Origin: an uncultured Thermomicrobiales bacterium
GTDB taxonomy: Bacteria > Chloroflexota > Chloroflexia > Thermomicrobiales > UBA6265
Direction of reading: 5' to 3'
Length of the DNA: 48,192 bases
NCBI GenBank assembly: GCA_902806355.1
Contig: CADCWI010000114.1
Span: 1 to 48,192, forward strand
The notes under the pieces are model-generated. The model did no database searches and was not told the origin of the DNA. It saw nothing but the letters and a program-made list of their open reading frames with translations. How positions within the stretch are numbered: the stretch's first letter is position 1; the number at the start of each line of letters is the position of its first letter. Below are positions 39,043 to 48,192 of this stretch, piece after piece. A program made the position numbers and the translations under genes.

Positions 39043-40778
39043 CGCCTTGAAAACTGGCGCTCCAGGTCGTTCTGAGACATGTGCAGCATCGTCGGACGAC
39101 CATGCCCACACGCACGGGGCTGCTCGGTGCGTTCGAGCTGGGCGACGAGTTCCCGCATCTCGGCGAGCGACAGCGGCTGGCCGGCACGGATCGACGTGTG
39201 ACATGCCGCGCTGATCGCGACGGAGTCGAGCCAGGAGTCACCCGATCCGCCCTCCGCCAGCTCGCCCAGGATGAGGTGGATTCGCTCCACGATGTCCACG
39301 CCGCGGACGATCGCGGGAATCTGCCGGATCATGATCGACTGGTCACCGAACCGTTCGATCTCGAACCCCACCGACGCCAGCTCGTCCGTCGAGCGCTCGT
39401 ACGCGGCGAGTTCATCAGGCGACAGCTCGACCACGAACGGATCGAGCAGGGGCTGTCGATCGATCCCGCCGTCCCGCATCTGGACGAGGATCTTCTCGTA
39501 CATCACTCGTTCATGCGCCGCGTGCTGGTCGATCAGGAACATCCCCTGCGGCCCCTCGGTGATGATGTACGTGCCGCCGACCTGACCGAGCACCCGCATG
39601 AGCGGAACGCCTGAGGGATGCCTGTCCGGTCCGGAACCCTTCGCGTCCGCTTCCTCACTATCCCTGCCGGTTCCGGATCGTACGGGCCACGGGACAGTAG
39701 GATGAAACAGCGCCTGCGCCGTTTCGGCATTGGGTCGTCCCTGCGGCATGAACGACACGTCCGGCAGCACATCCTGGTGCCGGAGCGTGAGCGCCTGATG
39801 TGTCGCCCGCTGCACCGCGCGACAGACAGCTCGCTCGTCGGCGAATTTCACTTCTGCCTTGGTAGGATGCACATTGACATCGACCATTCGCCGATCGACG
39901 ACGATCCTGACCATGCCCAGTGGATGTCGCCCGACCATCAGCAAGCTGTGGAACGCTTCTTCCAGGGCATACTGCAGTGCCCGGTGCTGGATGAGCCGGC
40001 CGTTGACGAAGAAGAAGAGGTTTTGGCGGTGCGACCGCGTAACGCGCGGACTGCTTACCCAACCGGAAACCGCCACGCCGGGGACTTCGGCATCCGCACC
40101 CAGGGGTCCGAGCGGCAGGATGTCGTCCGCGATCTCCGCCCCATAAACTCCGATTGCCGCATCCGCGTCATGCCCCGTGCCAGCAGTCGATACCGTCTTG
40201 CGGCCGTCGACCATCAAAGACCAGCGGATGTCGCTTCGATGGCAGGCGTAGGCTCCCATCATTCGGGTGATGTACGCGGCTTCGGTTGCCGGTTGTTTAA
40301 GGAACTTGCGGCGGGCCGGCACATTCCCGAACAGGTCTTCGACAGTGACTGAAGTGCCGGCAGGTGAACCGCCAGCGGTGAGCGAACGTTGCTCCCCGAA
40401 GTCGATCAGTAGCTCAGCGCCGGCGCCCTGTCCCGCCACGGCGGACCGGATCGTCAGTCGCGATACGGCACCGATGCTGGGCAGCGCTTCACCGCGAAAG
40501 CCAAGCGTATCGAGGGCTTCAAGATCGTCGAACTGGACCAGTTTCGAGGTTGCGTGACGCTCGACCGCCAGGACGAGATCGTCGCCCAGCATCCCCGAGC
40601 CGTCATCGACAACCCGGATCGCGCGGCTGCCACCCTCCTCGATCTCGACCCGGATGCTCCGGGCGCCTGCGTCGATGGCGTTCTCGACAAGCTCCTTGAC
40701 CACGGACACCGGGCGGTCGATGACCTCACCGGCGGCAATCTTTCCAATTGTTCGCGGGTCCAGCAACCGAACCGGCAT
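39039..40778 (-). CDS. mutL: DNA mismatch repair protein MutL
   Basis: It links mismatch recognition to strand incision. 579 residues from ATG 40778, with GAGGAAAG upstream. The N-terminal GHKL ATPase has ELVENAIDAGA, DDGSGM and TLGFRGEALPSI. The C-terminal half has the latent endonuclease motif DQHAAHERVMYE and the metal-site partners ACHTSIRAG and CGHGRPT, so it is the nicking type used by bacteria without MutH. mutS is not adjacent. It is the third gene of the valS-aag-mutL operon, 53 bases after the glycosylase gene with no terminator between. Confidence 0.97.
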   Translation of the reverse strand: MPVRLLDPRTIGKIAAGEVIDRPVSVVKELVENAIDAGARSIRVEIEEGGSRAIRVVDDGSGMLGDDLVLAVERHATSKLVQFDDLEALDTLGFRGEALPSIGAVSRLTIRSAVAGQGAGAELLIDFGEQRSLTAGGSPAGTSVTVEDLFGNVPARRKFLKQPATEAAYITRMMGAYACHRSDIRWSLMVDGRKTVSTAGTGHDADAAIGVYGAEIADDILPLGPLGADAEVPGVAVSGWVSSPRVTRSHRQNLFFFVNGRLIQHRALQYALEEAFHSLLMVGRHPLGMVRIVVDRRMVDVNVHPTKAEVKFADERAVCRAVQRATHQALTLRHQDVLPDVSFMPQGRPNAETAQALFHPTVPWPVRSGTGRDSEEADAKGSGPDRHPSGVPLMRVLGQVGGTYIITEGPQGMFLIDQHAAHERVMYEKILVQMRDGGIDRQPLLDPFVVELSPDELAAYERSTDELASVGFEIERFGDQSIMIRQIPAIVRGVDIVERIHLILGELAEGGSGDSWLDSVAISAACHTSIRAGQPLSLAEMRELVAQLERTEQPRACGHGRPTMLHMSQNDLERQFSRR

Positions 40779-40831
40779 GGACACTTTCCTCACCGAAGAA
40801 CAAACGAGCCAGCAAGCGTGCTCCTGGCTTT

Positions 40832-41482
40832 TCAGAAGACGGGCGTACCAGGTTCAGGTATCAATCCAGGGATCATATCTCGCGTGATCAACTCGCCCCT
40901 GCGGTGTGCTGACACATCAGGGCTCGTTGCCTCGAACAATCGCCACCGCGCACTCAGCCCAGTCGAGATCCCGATTCTGGGACCCGCCAGTACCGCCGGA
41001 TGGGATGGTCGTGGCGAGAGCGTCAGCCAATCGATCGACAACAGGTCCGCTCGATCGTCGGACAAGCGGAGGTCCAGCGCCTGACAGAGAGAGCCGGGTC
41101 CCGAGGCCAGCTTTCTGGCTTTCGTGCCCCGGCGCTCCCGCATGATCGCCTCCCCCTCCACCGGCTCGATCGCCCGGATTAGCACGGCTCCGTACTGTTC
41201 TGGCTCATGCGCGACGATGTTCCACATCGTGTGGATTCCGTACGACCGGTACATGTACAGGGTACCGGGCATCGACGAGAGCGCTGCAACGCCGGTCCGG
41301 TATTTCGCCGCGTGCGACGCCGGATCCTCCGGCCCGGCATAGGCCTCGACTTCGACGATTCGCCCCGATACGACACGACGGTCGCGACCGACGGTGACTA
41401 TCCAACCCAGGAGATCGAACGCGACCATCAGCGGATGGCGTGTGAAGAACTCACGTGACAGCTGGGCCCGCGGGCTACCCAT
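40832..41482 (-). CDS. 3-methyladenine DNA glycosylase (AAG/MPG family)
   Basis: It removes alkylated and deaminated purines from DNA. 216 residues from ATG 41482, which overlaps the valS stop by 8 bases (ATGGGTAG); the frame is open to 41599 but inside valS. RIVEVEAYAGPEDPASHA contains the catalytic glutamate, and PGTLYMYRSYGIHTMWNIV supplies the base-flipping tyrosine region. LASGPGSLCQALDL and GPRIGIS are family motifs. Translational coupling to valS puts it under the T-box. Confidence 0.94.
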   Translation of the reverse strand: MGSPRAQLSREFFTRHPLMVAFDLLGWIVTVGRDRRVVSGRIVEVEAYAGPEDPASHAAKYRTGVAALSSMPGTLYMYRSYGIHTMWNIVAHEPEQYGAVLIRAIEPVEGEAIMRERRGTKARKLASGPGSLCQALDLRLSDDRADLLSIDWLTLSPRPSHPAVLAGPRIGISTGLSARWRLFEATSPDVSAHRRGELITRDMIPGLIPEPGTPVF

Positions 41483-44171
41483 CGAGTGCTTCGAGCCGGT
41501 TGCGGATGATCGCGATCTGCTCCGTCGATCGCGCCAGGCGATCTCGCTGTACCTTGACGACATGCTCCGGTGCTCGCGACACGAATGACTCATTGCCAAG
41601 CTGCTTCTCGGCTCGCTGTCGTTCCTGCTCGGCTTCCTCCAGCTCTCGCTCGAGACGCGCCCGTTCTACGCCGACGTCGATCATCTCCGCCAAGGGCAGG
41701 ATCGCCACAGCCTCGCCCGCGAGGACCGTCATCGACCGGGGCTCATGCCGCGGCTCGTCGCCACTAATCACGAGCTGATCATCGGCGACCCGCGCCAGCA
41801 ACCCGAGCTCGGCCCGCGACGACTCGATCGCGGATGCCAGATCACCGGCATAGACATGTGCGGCTATCCACCGGGCCGGTTCCACTCCGGCTTCAGCGCG
41901 AGCGTTGCGGATTCCTCGCACTAGACCCATGATCGTGCCAAAGGCGTGCTCGGCATCGGCATCCTTTTCCCCGGCTTCTGGCCACGAGGCGATCATGATG
42001 CTGGTTCCAACGTGAGGCAGCCGCTGCCAGAGCGCCTCGGTAATGAACGGCATGAAGGGATGCAACAGTCTCAGGCTGCGCTCCATGGTGTAGGCCAGCA
42101 CCTGCGCAACATCCCCTCGTCCGCTGCTCTCCTCCCGTAGGCGCACCTTGGCAGCTTCGATATACCAGTCGCACAGCTCCGTCCAGATGAAATCGTTTAT
42201 CTGGCGACCCGCTTCCCCGAACTGGTACGTTTCCAGCAATCGCGTCGAGGACCGTGTCACCTCGTCGAGACGGCTCAGGATCCACCGATCCGCGAGCGCG
42301 AGATCTCCCGTCGGCCGTGCCGGCCCGTCGTCCTCCATCGCGATTGCCGAGTCACCGATCGAACGCAGCGCGAACCGGGTCGCGTTCCATAGCTTGTTGC
42401 CGAAGTTCCGGCCCGCTTCCACTTTCTGAATGGATAGCCGGCTGTCGTTTCCGGGCGACGCTTGCGTCACCAGTGTGAGCCGGAGCGCATCTGCCCCGTA
42501 CAGGCTGGACACCTCGATGGGATCGATGCCGTTGCCCTTGGTCTTGCTCATCTTGGCGCCATCGATGTCCCGGACCATGCCATGGAGATAGACGGTCTCG
42601 AACGGCACTTCACCCATCAGCTCGATGCCCATGAAGACCATCCGCGCGACCCAGTGGAAGATGATCTCGTATCCGGTTTCCATCACGGTTCCCGGATAGA
42701 ACCGCGCGAGATCCGGCGTCCGGTCCGGCCACCCGAGGGTTGACATTGGCCACAGCGATGAGCTGAACCAGGTATCGAGAACGTCAGGGTCCTGCTCGAC
42801 CGGTCCTCCGCAATCGGGGCAGGCCGCGAGCGTCTCTTCGACGGTGACATGGATGCCTTCGCAGCGTTGGCAATACCAGATCGGGATCTGATGGCCCCAC
42901 CACAGCTGTCTCGAGATGGTCCAGTCGTGAATGTTCTCGAGCCAGTTGTCGTACACGCCTTTGTACCGCTCGGGGATGAACGTGAGCTGGCCATATTGGG
43001 CAGCCGCCAGCGCGGGCTCCGCAAGCGGCGCCATCTTCACGAACCACTGCTTGCTGATCAGCGGCTGGATCACCGTATCGCAACGATCACAATGCCCGAC
43101 GCTGTGCGTATGCGGCTCGATCGAGACGAGCCACCCCTCTGCCTGGGCGCGGGCGACCACGTCTCGTCGCGCCTGATCGATCGTCATCCCCTGGAACTCG
43201 CCCGCGTTCTCGTTGAGCGTCGCGTCCAGGTTGAGGATATTGATGCCCGGCAGGCCGGTTCGCTGGGCAATCTCGAAGTCGTTGGGGTCGTGCGCCGGTG
43301 TGACCTTGACGGCGCCGGTGCCGAATTCGCGGTCGACGTGCCGGTCAGCCACGATCGGGATCAGCCGGTTGACGATTGGCAGCCGGATCCGCTTCCCGGT
43401 CAGGTGCCGATAACGCTCGTCGTCGGGGTGCACGGCGACGCCGGTATCTCCCAGCATCGTTTCCGGACGCGTCGTCGCGACCTCGATCACCTCGTCCAGG
43501 CCCTCGACCGGATAGGCGAGATGCCAAAGCGACGTCGGCTCCTCCCGGTGCTTGACCTCGAGGTCCGACAGCGCGGTCCGGCAGCGCGGGCACCAGGAAA
43601 TGATCCGCTCGCCGCGGTAGATCAATCCCTTGTCGTACAAATGCTTGAACGCGACGCGCACGGCCCGGGCCGGTCCCGGGTCCATGGTGAATGAGAACCG
43701 GGACCAGTCGCACGAGGCGCCAAGCAGCTTCATCTGCTCGCGTATCCGTGGCCGGTACTCGTTCATGAACTCCCAGACGCGCTCCAGGAACTTCTCGCGC
43801 CCGAGATCATGACGGGTCAGCCCTTCTTCGGCGAGCAGCCGCTCCACGACCCACTGCCCGGCGATGCCCGCGTGATCGGCACCAGGCAGCCAGAGCGAAG
43901 GTTCTCCTCTCATCCGATGCCAGCGGGTCATGATGTCCTGCAGGGCCACGAACAGCGCATGTCCAACGTGCAGCACGTCCGTCACGTTCGGTGGCGGCAT
44001 GATCGTCACGAACGGCCGAGAGGAGTCCCCGTCCCTTTCCGGAGGGGGCGCGAAAAAGCCCTGGGAGTCCCACCAGTCGTAGAGGCCCTGCTCGATTGCC
44101 GCGGGATCGTAACTGCTGGCGAGCTCGTCCTGCTGAGCGATTGCTGGGCGGGATGTCGATGCAGTGGCCAT
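41475..44171 (-). CDS. valS: Valyl-tRNA synthetase
   Basis: It charges tRNA-Val. 898 residues from ATG 44171, with AAAGGAG 5 bases upstream; the frame stays open far into the T-box leader, which is not coding. The HIGH-type motif is PPPNVTDVLHVGHALF, the editing/zinc-like region includes WCPRCRTALSD, and the KMSKS loop is KMSKTKGNG. The C-terminal coiled-coil arm (RARLERELEEAEQERQRAE) typical of ValRS is present. Two usually fixed positions differ: NVTD for NVTG and HAGIAGQ for HAGIATQ. Confidence 0.97.
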   Translation of the reverse strand: MATASTSRPAIAQQDELASSYDPAAIEQGLYDWWDSQGFFAPPPERDGDSSRPFVTIMPPPNVTDVLHVGHALFVALQDIMTRWHRMRGEPSLWLPGADHAGIAGQWVVERLLAEEGLTRHDLGREKFLERVWEFMNEYRPRIREQMKLLGASCDWSRFSFTMDPGPARAVRVAFKHLYDKGLIYRGERIISWCPRCRTALSDLEVKHREEPTSLWHLAYPVEGLDEVIEVATTRPETMLGDTGVAVHPDDERYRHLTGKRIRLPIVNRLIPIVADRHVDREFGTGAVKVTPAHDPNDFEIAQRTGLPGINILNLDATLNENAGEFQGMTIDQARRDVVARAQAEGWLVSIEPHTHSVGHCDRCDTVIQPLISKQWFVKMAPLAEPALAAAQYGQLTFIPERYKGVYDNWLENIHDWTISRQLWWGHQIPIWYCQRCEGIHVTVEETLAACPDCGGPVEQDPDVLDTWFSSSLWPMSTLGWPDRTPDLARFYPGTVMETGYEIIFHWVARMVFMGIELMGEVPFETVYLHGMVRDIDGAKMSKTKGNGIDPIEVSSLYGADALRLTLVTQASPGNDSRLSIQKVEAGRNFGNKLWNATRFALRSIGDSAIAMEDDGPARPTGDLALADRWILSRLDEVTRSSTRLLETYQFGEAGRQINDFIWTELCDWYIEAAKVRLREESSGRGDVAQVLAYTMERSLRLLHPFMPFITEALWQRLPHVGTSIMIASWPEAGEKDADAEHAFGTIMGLVRGIRNARAEAGVEPARWIAAHVYAGDLASAIESSRAELGLLARVADDQLVISGDEPRHEPRSMTVLAGEAVAILPLAEMIDVGVERARLERELEEAEQERQRAEKQLGNESFVSRAPEHVVKVQRDRLARSTEQIAIIRNRLEALDG

Positions 44172-44261
44172 GGGTGCTCCTTTTCGTCGAGACGATCGTC
44201 CGCCACTACCCATCGGCGAATGCAGTGTCCGTCTCCACCACGGGAAATAGAAAATGGCAAC

Positions 44262-44508
44262 AAAAAACCGCCCTGGATGCCAGGACGGGAAGCTCCCGCG
44301 GTACCACCTCGCTTCGGGCCGCACAGCGACCCGCACTCGAACCGCGTTAACGGGCGGACCCGGCTCCTCCTTCAAGACGACGTGGCGTCTCCTCGGAATC
44401 GCGTCTCCCGGGCGACATTCCTCTCTCGCGCATCCGGCGGGAACTCGCAGTCGACGGTTCCCGTTTCCTGTCGGACGCGAGCGAGTACTCCTCCCGATCG
44501 TCGAACCT
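44262..44508 (-). promoter_or_regulatory. T-box leader (valine) of valS
   Basis: Read on the minus strand, the leader contains a purine-rich GGAGGAGTA at the base of stem I and an apical CCGTCGACTGCGAG region. A candidate valine specifier GTC (44414-44416, in GGAATGTCGCC) follows. Next comes the antiterminator core GAGGTGGTACCGCGG, whose TGGT (44303-44306) pairs with the ACCA end of tRNA-Val. The terminator CCGTCCTGG-CATC-CAGGGCGG with TTTTTT (44262-44288) closes it. Uncharged tRNA-Val should stabilise the antiterminator and turn on valS and the genes behind it. Confidence 0.9.
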
Positions 44509-44514
44509 GTTGTC

Positions 44515-44543
44515 AGTATGAGCTTTTGACGATCGAATATCAA
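44515..44543 (-). promoter_or_regulatory. Promoter of the T-box-valS operon
   Basis: On the minus strand TTGATA (44538-44543) and CATACT (44515-44520) are exactly 17 bp apart, giving a predicted start near 44508, just before the T-box stem I. Confidence 0.65.
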
Positions 44544-44741
44544 TAGGGTTCGAGCGAAAATCACCTTCCGCGACTTCCGGTTTGTCTTACACCCAGAGGG
44601 TGTACGTGCACCTAAGGACCGTGATACACTGACATGATGCGATCGTTTGTTCGGATGCGTTCTGGCGCGCCTTCCGCTCGTCCAGCCCCCGCATCCAGAC
44701 AGACAATCAAGCCTTGCTCACCCCGCCAGAGGTAACCATTC
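44544..44741. other. Divergent region valS operon / uvrA
   Basis: It holds an inverted repeat TACACCC-AGA-GGGTGTA (44588-44604) and an imperfect SOS-like sequence CGATC-GTTT-GTTCG (44640-44653). AGAGGT lies 10 bases before the uvrA ATG. No convincing uvrA promoter was identified. Confidence 0.4.
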
Positions 44742-47660
<2,919 letters not shown>

Positions 47661-48060
47661 GGATTCCAGCTCGTCCGGTCGTGTCCAGTGCTTTGTCGCA
47701 CCTCAATGGTCATGTCGTCCGAAGCGCAGCGACCAGAGGAATCTCGGCAGCCGCCACCGAAAAGCGCGTCACCGGTCCAGTAGGACCGGTGACCTCGTCG
47801 CGACGGGTATGTTGCTGATTGGCTTTGCCGGATTTCTTTGCGTCGCTACGAAATGACAAAGCAAATGCAACGATTGACCGGATTTCTGTAGCGAACCACA
47901 TTGATCCGGTTCAAAAGCGACCTTCACAGGCAGTATCCGGCACGTTGTCGCCCCAAAGGTGGCATGATAACATCCGATCATATATCGCGACGCTCGGTTG
48001 CATCCGGCGCCTGGTGCGAAGGTTGTCCGCGGCAATCCTGACCCGAAGGACCTTGTCAGG
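47661..48060. other. Gap after uvrA
   Basis: 400 bp without a supported gene. It contains the hairpin at 47768-47793 and a possible promoter for the HNH gene: TTGTCG (47945-47950), 17 bp, TAACAT (47968-47973). Confidence 0.45.
47768..47793. terminator. Hairpin downstream of uvrA
   Basis: A perfect 11-bp stem (GTCACCGGTCC and complement) with an AGTA loop, about 108 bases after uvrA. There is no T run, so termination is only likely. Confidence 0.5.
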
Positions 48061-48192
48061 GTGAACAACGCCGTACTTGTGCTCAACCAGAATTACGAAC
48101 CGCTCAACGTTTGCAACGTCCGGCGAGCGCTGGTCCTCGTTATCGGCGGCCGCGCCGAAGTGCTCGAAGCGCGCGAGCATGGGATGGCCAGT
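48061..48192 (+). CDS. HNH endonuclease, N-terminal part
   Basis: 44 codons from GTG 48061 to the window edge. The sequence NAVLVLNQNYEPLNVCNVRR followed by ALVLVIGGRAEVLE is the highly conserved N-terminus of a widespread HNH endonuclease family. The catalytic HNH motif would lie beyond the edge. AAGGA lies about 10-14 bases upstream. Confidence 0.8.
   Translation, partial: MNNAVLVLNQNYEPLNVCNVRRALVLVIGGRAEVLEAREHGMAS

Overview
This 48-kb window is a GC-rich (roughly 60%), densely packed piece of a bacterial chromosome made mostly of housekeeping and DNA-repair genes. I saw no insertion sequence, phage gene, CRISPR array or rRNA. The gene set suggests a monoderm member of the Chloroflexota, most like the Thermomicrobia (Sphaerobacter/Nitrolancea type). 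The pointers are a Gram-positive type SOS box, a T-box leader, an LPXTG-tailed surface protein, long-form HPF, and an ImuB/DUF6504/DnaE2 cassette. The taxonomic call is inference; only similarity searches could settle it.

Layout, left to right. 1-1560 (-): secreted endonuclease/exonuclease/phosphatase protein running off the left edge. 1724-1799: tRNA-Ala(CGC). 1875-4670 (-): ftsH and hpt. 4807-10012 (+): an SOS-box promoter followed by imuB, a DUF6504 gene and dnaE2. 10018-11289 (-): tilS preceded by a CAU-anticodon tRNA. 11576-12352 (+): LPXTG surface protein with calcium-binding-like repeats. 12518-17866 (+): pcrA, a dGTPase homologue and dnaG. 18253-18750: tRNA-Pro(CGG) (-) and tRNA-Arg(CCT) (+). 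18854-19435 (+): hpf. 19607-19951 (-): unknown small protein. 20181-21664 (+): thiD-thiE. 21644-22039 (-): alkyltransferase-like protein. 22169-24757 (+): secA, then a hairpin-rich non-coding stretch ending in a terminator. 25124-26389 (-): unknown Ala-rich membrane-associated protein. 26558-28609 (+): mnmG. 28768-30334 (+): uspA and two trkA-type genes. 30424-33276 (-): gatB and glutamate dehydrogenase. 33613-36574 (+): a NuoG-like/NuoI pair behind a perfect CRP-type palindrome. 36647-37525 (-): endonuclease IV. 38071-39042 (+): glycosyltransferase. 39039-44543 (-): promoter, T-box, valS, 3-methyladenine glycosylase and mutL. 44742-47660 (+): uvrA. 48061 to the edge (+): start of an HNH endonuclease gene.

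DNA maintenance is the main theme: translesion synthesis (ImuB, DnaE2), mismatch repair (MutL), base excision (Aag, Nfo), nucleotide excision (UvrA, PcrA, possibly the alkyltransferase-like protein), nucleotide-pool control (dGTPase) and priming (DnaG). The strongest regulatory observations are the SOS box lying in the spacer of a sigma-70-like promoter before the mutasome genes, the valine T-box heading an operon that also holds two repair genes, and the CRP-type site before the NuoG/NuoI pair.
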